Source: Bin80 sp965208025
GTDB lineage: Bacteria > Bacteroidota > Rhodothermia > Rhodothermales > Bin80
DNA length: 64,000 nucleotides
Reading direction: 5' to 3'
NCBI GenBank assembly: GCA_965208025.1
Contig: OZ242302.1
Coordinates: forward strand, 1,922,001 to 1,986,000
Position numbers and translations under genes: made by a program. Shown one piece after another: positions 19,763 to 29,880 of this stretch (positions within the stretch are counted from its first letter, which is position 1; every line of letters starts with the position of its first letter). The notes beneath the pieces were generated by a model that worked only from the letters and a program-made list of their open reading frames with translations, was not told the DNA's origin and ran no database searches.

Positions 19763-21952
19763 ATGAGTACTGAAAATGGTTGCCCCGTTGCAGGTTCATC
19801 CTTTCCCTCAACAAGAAGTTATTCCAATCTGGATTGGTGGCCCAACCAGCTAAATCTAAAGATTCTTGCTCAGAATCCACCACAGTTGAATCCGTTTGGA
19901 AATGGATTTAATTATGCCCATGAATTCAATAAACTGAACCTGGATGAGGTCAGAGAAGATATCTACGCATTGATGACATCATCGCAGGATTGGTGGCCCG
20001 CCGACTATGGACATTACGGACCATTTTTTATCCGCATGGCTTGGCACAGTGCTGGGACCTACCGCGTGGGAGACGGGCGTGGGGGTGCCTCTGCAGGTAC
20101 TCTGCGCTTTGCACCACTCAATAGTTGGCCAGACAATGCAAACTTGGAGAAGGCACGACGTTTGCTTTGGCCAATCAAACAGAAGTACGGGCGCAAGATT
20201 TCATGGGCAGACCTCATGATCTTAACCGGGAATTGTGCGCTGGAATCCATGGGGTTCAAAACCTATGGATTCGCTGGGGGAAGAGAGGATGTATGGGAAC
20301 CGGAAGAAGATGTCTATTGGGGGCCTGAAACCACATGGCTTGGAGATAAACGCTACACTGGTGACCGACATCTGGAACATCCATTGGGGGCGGTTCAGAT
20401 GGGGCTCATCTATGTGAATCCCGAAGGGCCCAACGGTACTCCTGATCCCGTGGCCGCGGCAAAGGATATCCGAGAAACGTTTGCCCGAATGGCCATGAAT
20501 GATGAGGAGACGGTTGCCCTCATTGCAGGTGGACATACGTTTGGGAAGGCACACGGTGCTGCACCAGAACTGGAGTATGTCGGACGTGAGCCTGAAGGTG
20601 CTTCAATTGAAGAGCAAGGATTAGGCTGGAAGAATCGTTTTGGGGACGGCAAAGGCGTGAACACGATTACCAGTGGACTGGAGGGTGCATGGACCACGGC
20701 CCCAGTCGTTTGGGATAATAACTATTTTGAGAATCTATTCGGGTATGATTGGAAACTGGTCAAAAGCCCCGCTGGGGCGATGCAGTGGGCTCCGATGAAT
20801 GGCTCAGCGAACGGAACCGTCCCGGATGCGCATGATCCATCCAGAACGCACGCACCTATGATGCTTACGACAGATATTGCACTCCGTGAAGACCCCGCCT
20901 ACGCCCCGATTGCGAAGCGATTTTATTCCAATCCAGACGAGTTTGCAGATGCGTTCGCACGCGCTTGGTTCAAGCTTACCCATCGGGATATGGGACCGGT
21001 CAGTCGCTATCTTGGCCCCCTCATCCCCGACGAGGATCTGCTTTGGCAAGACCCTGTCCCGAAAGCGAATCATGAGTTAATTGATTCGGCAGCGATCAAG
21101 GCCCTGAAGCAGTGTATCTTGGCATCTGATCTTTCCGTTTCCGAGTTAGTCCGAACTGCATGGGCCTCGGCTTCGACATTTCGTACGACCGATAAGCGTG
21201 GTGGAGCGAATGGCGGTCGAATTCGATTGTCTCCACAACGGAACTGGGAAGCGAACAATCCAGCGGAACTCGCGAAGGTGCTTAGCACCTTGCAAGAAAT
21301 CAGGGATGATTTCTGCTCAGAATCTAATCAAACTGTGTCGCTCGCTGATGTAATCATCTTAGGAGGCTGTGCAGCAGTTGAGGAAGCTGCTCAACAGGCA
21401 GGCCACATCGTTGAGATAGACTTTTTTCCTGGCCGTACGGATGCGAATCAGGAAGCAACCGATGTTGATTCGTTTGGTGTGTTGGAGCCTGTCGCGGATG
21501 GATTTCGTAACTATTTGAAAGCGGGGCTATCTCAATCCGCGGAAGCATTGTTAGTTGACCGAGCATTCATGTTAGGCTTGACAGCGGTAGAGATGACGGT
21601 ACTCATTGGTGGATTACGTGCCCTCAACGCCAACTTTGATGGGTCCAGCTTCGGCGTATTTACGAATCGTCCCGGGCAGCTCACGCGAGATTATTTCGTG
21701 AATCTCCTGGATATGCATACCGTTTGGACGCCTTCCGATGTAGTTGATGGAGTATATGAAGGGCGTGACTACAAATCTGGAGAGCTCAAATGGAGTGGGA
21801 CATCTGTTGACCTGATCTTTGGCTCCAACTCGCAATTGCGGGCCATCGCCGAAGTCTTTGCCTCTGACGATGCAGATGAATTGTTTATTCAGAACTTCTT
21901 GAGTGCATGGGTCAAAGTGATGAACCTTGATCGCTTTGATCTTTGCGAGTAA
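19763..21952 (+). CDS. katG: Catalase-peroxidase KatG
   Basis: This bifunctional heme enzyme removes hydrogen peroxide. The distal active site RMAWHSAGTYR gives Arg91, Trp94 and His95; the proximal heme ligand is His258 in GGHTFGKAHG. The covalent Met-Tyr-Trp adduct needed for catalase activity can be placed at Trp94, Tyr217 (GLIYVNPEGP) and Met243 (FARMAMND), by matching the Mycobacterium enzyme. Both the N-terminal catalytic and C-terminal degenerate peroxidase halves are present, and 729 residues is the normal length. No signal peptide. It is monocistronic, with a ~230-bp region before it and no OxyR/Fur-type regulator adjacent. Confidence 0.97.
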   Translation: MSTENGCPVAGSSFPSTRSYSNLDWWPNQLNLKILAQNPPQLNPFGNGFNYAHEFNKLNLDEVREDIYALMTSSQDWWPADYGHYGPFFIRMAWHSAGTYRVGDGRGGASAGTLRFAPLNSWPDNANLEKARRLLWPIKQKYGRKISWADLMILTGNCALESMGFKTYGFAGGREDVWEPEEDVYWGPETTWLGDKRYTGDRHLEHPLGAVQMGLIYVNPEGPNGTPDPVAAAKDIRETFARMAMNDEETVALIAGGHTFGKAHGAAPELEYVGREPEGASIEEQGLGWKNRFGDGKGVNTITSGLEGAWTTAPVVWDNNYFENLFGYDWKLVKSPAGAMQWAPMNGSANGTVPDAHDPSRTHAPMMLTTDIALREDPAYAPIAKRFYSNPDEFADAFARAWFKLTHRDMGPVSRYLGPLIPDEDLLWQDPVPKANHELIDSAAIKALKQCILASDLSVSELVRTAWASASTFRTTDKRGGANGGRIRLSPQRNWEANNPAELAKVLSTLQEIRDDFCSESNQTVSLADVIILGGCAAVEEAAQQAGHIVEIDFFPGRTDANQEATDVDSFGVLEPVADGFRNYLKAGLSQSAEALLVDRAFMLGLTAVEMTVLIGGLRALNANFDGSSFGVFTNRPGQLTRDYFVNLLDMHTVWTPSDVVDGVYEGRDYKSGELKWSGTSVDLIFGSNSQLRAIAEVFASDDADELFIQNFLSAWVKVMNLDRFDLCE

Positions 21953-22253
21953 TCGACATTTATGGCCGACCTCCAAAATGTAATGGATCACCCGCTCCAA
22001 TGCTTTGAGAAATATTCGCCATAGTTGTGTTGGGATGGAAAATCTTTAATATGATTTTCTCAGTCCGAAAGAATCTCTCTTTCCTCAAAATCAGATCACT
22101 TGGAGTATGAAATGGTACGTCACCAAACAAGAATTGGAAATATATATATCTCGTGAAAAGTATCTGGAAACTCCAACTATCCTGACTTTTGGAACTTATT
22201 AGGTGGGATCGATGTGTTATACGTTTACATGGTGAGTCCCCTTATTTTGGAGA

Positions 22254-22706
22254 ATGACTGCTACGATGCGAACCCACCGACTTCTGTGTGCTGTACTTAG
22301 CGTTAGCCTGCTATTCAGTACTTCAGGTTTTTTGTTGGGGGCAGACTGTTCTTCTGGTGATGACCGTGCCGATTTGCCAGCGGATCATCATTCCCCTGCC
22401 TCTACTCATAGACAACATCTTCCCTGTCCATCCGAACGTGATTCCACACCTGTGGAACCCATGCCTTGTTCTCAACATGCCATCCCGTGCTGTACAATTC
22501 AGGCAGTGCCTCCTGTTGAGATGTCCACTACACTGTTTGAATCAAACCGAATTTCTTCAGGCGACCTGATCCCGTTGCGGCCCCTTGATCCCTTTCATGA
22601 GATTGACGCATGGGCAAAATGGTACAGGGCTTCCTCTTCCCCACTAGACCCTGTCTGTTGCCTCTTTTCTGATCGGCAAGCTTTTCTGGGTACGTTCCTG
22701 ATCTGA
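22254..22706 (+). CDS. Small exported Cys/His-rich protein preceding a metal-efflux operon
   Basis: 150 residues with an N-terminal signal (LLCAVLSVSLLFSTSGFLLGA). The mature region is rich in Cys and His: C-S-S-G-D-D, HHSPASTHRQHLPCPSE, CSQHAIPCCTIQ and a later DPVCC. A GGAG sits 2 bases before the ATG, an unusually clear ribosome binding site for this window. The spacing to the TolC-like gene is 86 bp. Composition and position suggest a periplasmic metal-binding accessory factor for the CusCBA-type pump downstream. I do not recognise a named family, so the role is inferred. Confidence 0.75.
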   Translation: MTATMRTHRLLCAVLSVSLLFSTSGFLLGADCSSGDDRADLPADHHSPASTHRQHLPCPSERDSTPVEPMPCSQHAIPCCTIQAVPPVEMSTTLFESNRISSGDLIPLRPLDPFHEIDAWAKWYRASSSPLDPVCCLFSDRQAFLGTFLI

Positions 22707-22792
22707 TAGGCCACTGGTGTGCCTGTTTCACGGGATGCAGATTCGCTGTACTTCCGTGCAGATGCTCAGCTAAACCTATTGTTCAGGAAATC

Positions 22793-24094
22793 ATGAAATT
22801 AATCCAATTTGCAGGTGCCAGCCTGCTACTGCTCTTATTGCCAAACCCAGTATGTGGTCAGGATCCCTCTGATACACCGACCGACACATTGCTGCATCTT
22901 GAAGATCTTATGGCAGAGGTGCGGACTCATAATCCTTTGCTACAAGCATCCTCCCTTGAAGCACTTGCCCTCTCTAAACGAACGGCTCAGGTATCCGCAC
23001 TTCCAGATCCATCCGTAAGAATCACCTACTTGCCAGCCCCTATTCTTACTGCCCGCGGTACGCAACGCAGTCAGTGGAGTATAGAACAAGAGATTCCCTA
23101 TCCTGGCAAATTGGGGCTGCGGGGATCCATCGCAGATCTGACAGCCGAAATTAAGAGCTTTGCAACCGCAACCCTGGAAAGAGATCTTCTCCACCAGGTC
23201 AAGATCTCCTACTATGAACTCTATCGCATCCAACAGCAGGAGTTGCGTATTCTTGCCTTCACGGATCGACTCCGAAACTTTGAAGAAGCCGCTGCTACGC
23301 AATATGAAGTGGGTGCCGGGGTTCAGCAGGCAATTCTGAAAACGCAATTAGAGAGAAACTCTCTGTCGGGCAGACAACTTGAACTATCCATAGAGCGACG
23401 TACCGCCACTGAGACTTTGACCCGTTTACTCAATCGTCCATTATCCGCCGAATCAAATGTCACGGTAAGCGTCAAGACTCCATCCTATATCAAATTGGAT
23501 GAAATTGGACTCCTTGAAGTAGCTCTCCGTGAACGACCAGAGGTTCATGCCTTGCAGACGACCGAAAAACGTGCGGACAGGGAAATTGCATTGGCGCGCA
23601 AACAATTCAAACCTGACTTTCGGTTCAGCATAACTTATTTTGATATCGGCCAGCAAGACATGCCCCCAACGGCCTCTGGTCGCGATGCTTTCGGAATCAA
23701 TGCAACCATACGTATCCCTCTTCAGCGCAGCCGACTGCGGGCTAAATTAGAAGAAGCCCGCATACATCGGAACCATGTCCTCGCACATCAGGAAGCCCTG
23801 GTGAGCTCCCTCTCAACTCAGGTCGCAGATCTGATCCATCATTTACAAGAGGAAGCACGGCAGTTGGAACTCTATGAGGAAGCGCTAATCCCTCAGGCTG
23901 AAATCGCACTCCAAGCTACACTCAACTCTTACACGACGGGAGACACCGATTACCTTGACCTGCTTGATTCGGAGCGGACACTTTTTTTCCTCGGCATGAG
24001 TTACGACAACACGATTGGCCGTTACTTCCAAGCGACGGCCACACTTGAACGGGCGCTCGGTGTGGACTCTCTCACCGATCTGATTGCTCACTAA
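22793..24094 (+). CDS. Outer-membrane efflux protein, TolC/CusC type
   Basis: A 433-residue outer-membrane factor of a tripartite efflux pump. A signal peptide (ASLLLLLLPNPVCGQ) precedes the two-fold repeated TolC architecture: the first half begins LEDLMAEVRTHNPLLQASSLE, and the second half has LLEVALRERPEVHALQTTEKRADREIALARKQFKPDF (key residues 238-275). A long coiled-coil helix ends near LYEEALIPQAEIALQATLNSYTTGDTDYLDLLDSERTL, typical of metal-efflux outer-membrane factors. It lies directly upstream of the membrane-fusion and RND genes, fitting a cusCBA/czcCBA operon. Confidence 0.9.
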   Translation: MKLIQFAGASLLLLLLPNPVCGQDPSDTPTDTLLHLEDLMAEVRTHNPLLQASSLEALALSKRTAQVSALPDPSVRITYLPAPILTARGTQRSQWSIEQEIPYPGKLGLRGSIADLTAEIKSFATATLERDLLHQVKISYYELYRIQQQELRILAFTDRLRNFEEAAATQYEVGAGVQQAILKTQLERNSLSGRQLELSIERRTATETLTRLLNRPLSAESNVTVSVKTPSYIKLDEIGLLEVALRERPEVHALQTTEKRADREIALARKQFKPDFRFSITYFDIGQQDMPPTASGRDAFGINATIRIPLQRSRLRAKLEEARIHRNHVLAHQEALVSSLSTQVADLIHHLQEEARQLELYEEALIPQAEIALQATLNSYTTGDTDYLDLLDSERTLFFLGMSYDNTIGRYFQATATLERALGVDSLTDLIAH

Positions 24095-24127
24095 TGTCTA
24101 TTTCAGCATCGTACGACATCAACTGAC

Positions 24128-25480
24128 ATGAACTTGCAACAACACTTCAAACGGGCAGGACTTGGACTGATTCTCGTCCTGATTCTTATCTGTGGCTTTT
24201 TCCTCGGACGCATTTCAATTGAGCAGACAGTAACGGAACCTGGAAATTCAGATCTACCTGACCAGAGAGAGGTCCTCTATTGGCAGGCTCCCATGGATCC
24301 AACGGAGATCTATGACCGTCCAGGTAAGTCAAAGATGGGAATGGATCTTGTCCCCGTCTATCAAGGAGGGGATTCAATTGAGGATGATCGCACCGTATCC
24401 ATTGACCCGGCGGTGGTGCAAAATATGGGGGTCCGAACTGGAAATGTTCAACGTATGGACTTTACGCGTACGATCCGCACGGTCGGGGAGGTTCAATATG
24501 ATGAAGAGAGACTCTATCTGGTCAATACAAAAATTTCTGGTTGGATTGAGAACCTTTATGTCCATTTCGTGGGAGACCAAGTTGAGGAGGGAGACCCGAT
24601 CCTTGAAATCTACTCACCAGAACTGGTCACGACACAACAGGAATATGTACTGGCGCTGAAAAATTTCCAGTTGGTATCCGAAAGCACTGTGCCCTCCGTT
24701 AGAGAAGATGCCGAGAAGCTGTTGGCCTCCGCACGGACGCGTCTTGAGAATTGGGACATTCCAGCATCAGAGATTGAACGGCTGGCAAAAACAGGTGAGA
24801 TAAAGAAAACGATCCTCCTCGCAGCTCCAGCAACTGGAATCGTTGTGGAAAGAAATATCATTGAGGGTGCACATGTTGAGATCGGGGAAGATTTATTTCG
24901 GATCGCCGATTTACGAACGGTATGGGTGCATGCCAGCTTCTATGACGATGAAGTCCCGTGGATCAGCCATGGGCAGCAGGTCAAAATGGAATTGTCGTAT
25001 CTGCCAGGCAAGACCTATACGGGCAATGTATCCTATGTCTACCCTTACCTGAGGGAGAGGGCGCGTGATGTCCATGTTCGCTTGATCTTTTCCAATCCGG
25101 ATCTAGATCTAAAACCAGGTATGTATGCGAATGTGCAACTCCAAGGCAGGATCATTCCTGACGCGATTGTCGTCCCATCTGAGGCTGTCATTCGATCTGG
25201 TGCACGCGCAATTGTATTTATTGTCCACGGTGATGGGCAATTTGAGCCCCGAGAAGTCTCGCTCGGCGAAGAAGGCGGGCCAAACAACAACTATATCCGA
25301 ATCCTCGCAGGTCTACGAGGAAGTGAGGAAATTGTGACTTCCGCACAGTTCATGTTAGACAGCGAGAGCCGCCTGCAAGATGCGATTCGCAAGATGCTTC
25401 AAGGAGATCATATTCACGAAGAGGCTGGGGGAGGCCAACGTTCCGAATTGAACGAACCCGTAGAGCATCAACATCACTAA
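24128..25480 (+). CDS. cusB: Efflux periplasmic adaptor, CusB/HlyD type
   Basis: The protein has one N-terminal membrane anchor (LGLILVLILICGFFLGRI) and a short heavy-metal-binding motif (YWQAPMDPTEIYDRPGKS and MGMDLVPVY), found in CusB-type adaptors of Cu/Ag pumps. It continues with the barrel-sandwich lipoyl halves (VNTKISGWIENLYVHFVGDQ and APATGIVVERNIIEGAHV), an alpha-hairpin between them, a beta-barrel (VWVHASFYDDEVPWI) and a membrane-proximal domain ending in a His/Glu-rich tail. It bridges the RND pump and the outer-membrane factor. The 450 residues are normal. It sits between the CusC-like and CusA-like genes. Confidence 0.9.
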   Translation: MNLQQHFKRAGLGLILVLILICGFFLGRISIEQTVTEPGNSDLPDQREVLYWQAPMDPTEIYDRPGKSKMGMDLVPVYQGGDSIEDDRTVSIDPAVVQNMGVRTGNVQRMDFTRTIRTVGEVQYDEERLYLVNTKISGWIENLYVHFVGDQVEEGDPILEIYSPELVTTQQEYVLALKNFQLVSESTVPSVREDAEKLLASARTRLENWDIPASEIERLAKTGEIKKTILLAAPATGIVVERNIIEGAHVEIGEDLFRIADLRTVWVHASFYDDEVPWISHGQQVKMELSYLPGKTYTGNVSYVYPYLRERARDVHVRLIFSNPDLDLKPGMYANVQLQGRIIPDAIVVPSEAVIRSGARAIVFIVHGDGQFEPREVSLGEEGGPNNNYIRILAGLRGSEEIVTSAQFMLDSESRLQDAIRKMLQGDHIHEEAGGGQRSELNEPVEHQHH

Positions 25481-25539
25481 ACGATCATGAGCATATCTCG
25501 CTTCACCTGAATGGAGATTCTTGGTCAGTCAGTCAAGTA

Positions 25540-28500
25540 ATGATGATAGAAAGAATCATTGAAGGATCAGTGAAAAACCGCTTCCTGATCATCCTGCTAA
25601 CTCTTTTGATCGGGGCAGCCGGTGTGTATGTTCTATTCCGAACACCAGTTGATGCGATCCCTGATCTGAGCGATGTTCAGGTTATTGTCCACACTGAGTA
25701 TCCCGGGCAGGCTCCGCAGGTCGTTGAAGATCAGGTTACCTACCCACTGACTACGGCGATGCTCGCAGTGCCATTCGCCAAGGCAGTGCGAGGCTATTCT
25801 TATTTCGGTTCGTCATTCGTCTACATCATTTTTGAAGACGGGACAGACCTGTATTGGGCTCGGAGTCGTGTCTTAGAATCTCTGAACTATGTGGGAGGAC
25901 GACTACCAAGTGGAGTAACCCCTGCATTGGGGCCGGACGCTACGGGGGTGGGATGGGTATTCAAATATGTACTTCACAGTGACCACCTTCACGATCTTCA
26001 ACAACTGCGCTCCATTCAAGACTGGTATCTACGCTATGAGTTGATGAGTGTACCGGGAGTGGCTGAGGTCGCCTCTATTGGAGGCTATGTGAAGCAGTAT
26101 CAGGTGGAAGTTGATCCCAATAAGCTTCTGGCCTACAATGTACCACTGTCCAGAGTTCGCACTGCTTTACGGCGAAGTAACAGTGATGTGGGTGGTCGCC
26201 TGATTGAGATGGGCGAAACCGAATTTATGGTACGTGGGCTGGGGTATATCCAATCAATTGAAGATGTGGAGAATACGCCTGTCGGAGTGGACGAGAACGG
26301 CACCCCGGTACTCATTCGGAATATTGCTGATGTACACTTGGGACCCGAACTGCGGCGCGGACTCATTGACTGGAACGGTGAAGGTGAAGCTGTCGGTGGC
26401 ATTGTCGTGATGCGTTACGGAGAAAATGTACTCAGGACGATTGATGCTGTGAAAGAAAAATTGGAAGAATTAAAAAGGGGATTACCAGAAGGGATTACCA
26501 TTCACACGACCTACGACCGCAGTAACCTGATCAAGCGAGCCATTGACAACCTCAAAGATAAGCTATTGATTGAAAGCATCATTGTCGCAGTCGTGATCAT
26601 GATGTTTCTGCTGCATGTCCGAAGTGCATTTGTAGTGATCCTCACCCTGCCTCTCGGCATTCTCATTGCGTTCTTCGTCATGTACATCCAGGGCCTGAAT
26701 GCCAATATTATGTCCCTGAGTGGGATTGCTATCGCCATTGGGGCCATGGTGGATGCCTCTGTCGTAATGGTTGAAAATGCCCATAAGCATCTTGAGCGTC
26801 AGAAAGGGGAAAAAGATCACTGGCGCATCGTTGTGAATGCAGCAAAAGAGGTTGGACCAGCACTATTCTACTCGCTCCTGATCATCACACTTTCTTTCCT
26901 GCCTGTTTTCACATTGGAAGCTCAGGAGGGACGGCTTTTCAAGCCTCTGGCCTTTACAAAAACCTATGTGATGGCTGCCTCCGCCCTTTTATCTATCACG
27001 ATAGTTCCAGTCCTGATGGGATATTTTGTTCGTGGCAGAATCCTGCCCGAAAAGAAGAATCCAGTTAGCCGCCTACTGATTAGAGCCTACAAGCCTGTGA
27101 TTCAAATAGTTCTTCGTTTCAGATGGTTGACGATCATTGTGGCGCTGGTGATCCTTGGCGCTACGGTTTACCCACTTGGAAAACTTAGCAGGGAATTCAT
27201 GCCTCCTTTGAATGAAGGAGATCTTCTCTACATGCCTACAACGGATCCCGGGATCAGTATCACGAAAGTCAAGGAGCTATTACAGCAGACCGACAAGATC
27301 ATCAAAAGTTTTCCCGAGGTTGAACATGTCATGGGCAAGGCTGGGCGGGCAGGAACTGCGACCGATCCTGCTCCCCTATCCATGTTGGAGACTATCATCA
27401 CTCTCAAGCCTGAACATGAATGGCGCGAGGGGATGACAATGGATCATCTCATTGGTGAACTTAATGACGCAATCAATTTTCCCGGTTTAACCAACACATG
27501 GACAATGCCAATCAAGGCCCGCATTGATATGCTTTCTACGGGGATCAAAACTCCTGTAGGTATCAAGCTCATGGGACCGGATCTGGCGGTCCTTGCTAAT
27601 CTCAGCCAAGAGGTGGCTGCTGTGGTACAGTCAATCCCTGGCACGCAGAGTGCGTATCCGGATAAGACGGTTGGAGGTAAATTTCTTGATTATAAAATCA
27701 ACCGCACGGTTGGAGGTAAATTTCTTGATTATAAAATCAACCGCGAAGAATCCGCCCGATACGGGCTCACCGTAGGTGACGTACAGGATGTAATCCTGTC
27801 GGCCATCGGAGGGATGAACGTTACGCAGACCGTTGAGGGACTGGAGCGATATCCAGTCAATGTTCGATACAGCCGAGAGCTTCGGGACAATTTGCCTGCA
27901 CTGAATCGGGTTCTGATCCCTACGCCCACGGGAGCACAGATTCCGCTCAGTTATGTAGCTGATTTTAACATTGTGAACGGACCTCCTGTGATCAAGAGCG
28001 AGAACGCTCGCAAGACATCTTGGGTGCACATTAATATGCAAGATTCTGATATAGAAACATATGTGAACCGTGCTCGCACAGCGGTCAATGAGCAGGTGAC
28101 CTTCCCCGAGGGATACAGTATTGTCTGGAGTGGTCAATATGAATACATTACCCGTGCTCAGCAGCGCCTGCAGTTGGTCATCCCAATTACCCTACTCGTC
28201 ATCTTTGTACTTCTATACCTGAATTTTAGAAATGTCACCGAAAGTTTGATTGTGATGCTGTCCTTACCTTTTTCAGTCGTTGGAGGAATCTGGTTACTCT
28301 ATGTACTGGACTACCATCTCAGTGTCGCTTCTGGGGTGGGGTTTATTGCCCTTGCGGGCGTCGCAGCTGAAACAGGAGTGGTCATGCTGATCTACTTGAA
28401 TCAAGCTTACAGGGAAAAGCTGTCTCAGGGTCGGATGAATTCGGTGAAGGATCTCTACGATGTGGTCATTTCTGGTGCTGTTGATCGTGTGCGTCCTAAA

Positions 28501-28713
28501 ATGATCACTGTCATTACAATCATGGCAGGGCTGTTACCTATCCTGTGGGGTACTGGCACTGGTTCAGAGGTCATGAAGCGCATCGTGGCCCCGATGGTGG
28601 GCGGAATGGTTTCTGTAACAATATTGACACTCATTGTCATCCCAGTAATTTACTATCTGTGGAAACGTCATGCCTTGCGGCGAGATGTAGAGAGGGATTC
28701 ATTGGAATACTGA
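25540..28713 (+). CDS. cusA: Heavy-metal RND efflux pump, CusA/CzcA type
   Basis: The inner-membrane proton-driven pump of the tripartite system, 1057 residues. The N-terminal IIEGSVKNRFLIILLTLLIG helix, the HME-RND motif VDAIPDLSDVQVIV, the TM4 GAMVDASVVMVENAHKHLE stretch and the CusA-type RIDMLSTGIKTPVGIKLMGP segment are all present, as is ALAGVAAETGVVMLIYLNQA in the second half. These mark the Cu/Ag or heavy-metal branch rather than multidrug AcrB. The 13 residues TVGGKFLDYKINR occur twice in tandem around residues 710-735, where relatives have the motif once. The frame stays open, so the pump may still be made, with an enlarged loop in a periplasmic subdomain. Confidence 0.93.
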   Translation: MMIERIIEGSVKNRFLIILLTLLIGAAGVYVLFRTPVDAIPDLSDVQVIVHTEYPGQAPQVVEDQVTYPLTTAMLAVPFAKAVRGYSYFGSSFVYIIFEDGTDLYWARSRVLESLNYVGGRLPSGVTPALGPDATGVGWVFKYVLHSDHLHDLQQLRSIQDWYLRYELMSVPGVAEVASIGGYVKQYQVEVDPNKLLAYNVPLSRVRTALRRSNSDVGGRLIEMGETEFMVRGLGYIQSIEDVENTPVGVDENGTPVLIRNIADVHLGPELRRGLIDWNGEGEAVGGIVVMRYGENVLRTIDAVKEKLEELKRGLPEGITIHTTYDRSNLIKRAIDNLKDKLLIESIIVAVVIMMFLLHVRSAFVVILTLPLGILIAFFVMYIQGLNANIMSLSGIAIAIGAMVDASVVMVENAHKHLERQKGEKDHWRIVVNAAKEVGPALFYSLLIITLSFLPVFTLEAQEGRLFKPLAFTKTYVMAASALLSITIVPVLMGYFVRGRILPEKKNPVSRLLIRAYKPVIQIVLRFRWLTIIVALVILGATVYPLGKLSREFMPPLNEGDLLYMPTTDPGISITKVKELLQQTDKIIKSFPEVEHVMGKAGRAGTATDPAPLSMLETIITLKPEHEWREGMTMDHLIGELNDAINFPGLTNTWTMPIKARIDMLSTGIKTPVGIKLMGPDLAVLANLSQEVAAVVQSIPGTQSAYPDKTVGGKFLDYKINRTVGGKFLDYKINREESARYGLTVGDVQDVILSAIGGMNVTQTVEGLERYPVNVRYSRELRDNLPALNRVLIPTPTGAQIPLSYVADFNIVNGPPVIKSENARKTSWVHINMQDSDIETYVNRARTAVNEQVTFPEGYSIVWSGQYEYITRAQQRLQLVIPITLLVIFVLLYLNFRNVTESLIVMLSLPFSVVGGIWLLYVLDYHLSVASGVGFIALAGVAAETGVVMLIYLNQAYREKLSQGRMNSVKDLYDVVISGAVDRVRPKMITVITIMAGLLPILWGTGTGSEVMKRIVAPMVGGMVSVTILTLIVIPVIYYLWKRHALRRDVERDSLEY
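27667..27744 (+). repeat. Perfect 39-bp in-frame tandem duplication inside cusA
   Basis: Positions 27667-27705 and 27706-27744 are identical, each encoding TVGGKFLDYKINR. CusA homologues have one such GG.(F/Y).(D/E)..I(N/D)R strand before ...ARYGL..., so one copy is extra. Confidence 0.95.
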
Positions 28714-29391
28714 TCTCAAGTTGCTACTTTATGGTGTTCCCAATGGATGGAATTTTCCCATTTCTGCTTTGAGGATTCCTAACTTCAATTTTCAGAGCTT
28801 CAGCAGCCTTGTTTGGCCCAACTAACTGCTTTGAGTTCCTTGGCTTTGTTCACTGAAATGTAGAGGGCTTCCCTCCTTTATGAGACCAGAATCTAATCAA
28901 GAAACAACCCTAAGAATGTTTTTATTGATCACTCTTACATCATCTCTATCATGAATTCTCTAAAAGGTGGTTCGGTCTGCATTGATAGTCTCTTTCCATT
29001 CTGCCAGATCAATTTGCTTCATTATGGGAGGCAAGGCACACAGCATAAACGGCTTCTCCAGCAGCTATAATTGCACTTATTGCACCAATCCAATCATCTG
29101 GTATCGTAGTGATCGGGATAGATGTGAAGTTGTCGCATACTACAATGTGGTTCTGCAGTTACCCCGGCCTTCAAATTGTGTAAGAACTAGCAGACGCAAG
29201 GTAGAGAGATTTGAAATACCTGAGACAAAAATCCAATTCATTTAAAAGTTGCCAGCTATTTTCTCTGGTAATCAGTGCCCATACATTTGATACGTAGAGT
29301 TGCTCGTCTAATAGAATTACAGTATACGAGTTGGGGACCAACACCTGCACTGTTGACTATGCTGGTAATTTCATCTCAATACACAAAATAG
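28714..29391. other. Gene-poor region after the efflux operon
   Basis: Close to 680 bp with no frame I can assign. A 92-codon frame at 28967-29245 shows no family features. No clear terminator hairpin with a T run was found directly after cusA. The region leads into the mobile-element relics. Confidence 0.5.
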
Positions 29392-29586
29392 CGAAGATTC
29401 CTAGTCAGGAGCCTGAAGCAGGCATCCCCAAAGGTCAAACCGCTAACCCATCAGCCATTTGCGCAGGAGCTGAGTGAGGAGTTTGATATGCCCAGTGCAA
29501 GTATGGAAAGAGTACGACAAGCATTATTCATGCCCCTTGATACAACTGGTGACGTTTCGGAAAATCCGCAGGAGGAAGATAGCTAA
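29392..29586 (+). pseudogene. 3' remnant of an unknown gene, related to the small ORF at 31982
   Basis: An open stretch of 64 codons without a start, ending at TAA 29584-29586. Its segment LSEEFDMPSASMERVRQALF aligns with NQEFDMPGASMKTVREAFF of the small ORF at 31982-32101, and both are followed within ~60 bp by the same ~297-bp repeat. It is the tail of a truncated gene whose family I cannot name. Confidence 0.5.
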
Positions 29587-29879
29587 AATTGCTTATCTTG
29601 ATAATTGCTAAATAGGTACCGGGCGAGCAGTATAACGGGAGCAAATACAGTTGATAGTGCTGTGCCTAGCATAGCTATCAATACCGTATCACTCAATTTG
29701 AATCCAGAAGCATTAGGTCCACTCAGAAACAGGAATAAAATTGAACAAACAAGACTTCCTATTGCTATTCTGACAAAGAGATCTGCATACCGATAACGGT
29801 TCTCATTCTTCCGTTCTTTGCTCCTCTATACGAATCTCGTGTTGCCTATTTTACAACTCGAATTCACGAACTCTTTCTT
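29583..29879 (-). repeat. Direct repeat copy 1, carrying a truncated two-helix membrane protein frame
   Basis: Nearly identical to 32160-32455, in the same orientation. On the minus strand 29583-29825 is an open frame without a start codon, ending ...ARYLFSNYQDKQF, with two hydrophobic helices (RIAIGSLVCSILFLFLSG and TVLIAMLGTALSTVFAPVIL). This looks like the C-terminal part of a small inner-membrane protein. The copy ends immediately before an ISL3-like inverted-repeat sequence at 29881. Confidence 0.75.
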
Positions 29880-29880
29880 T

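Noticed and set aside
22001..22253. Possible metal-responsive promoter before the efflux operon
   Set aside because: No convincing operator palindrome or promoter boxes could be identified by eye.
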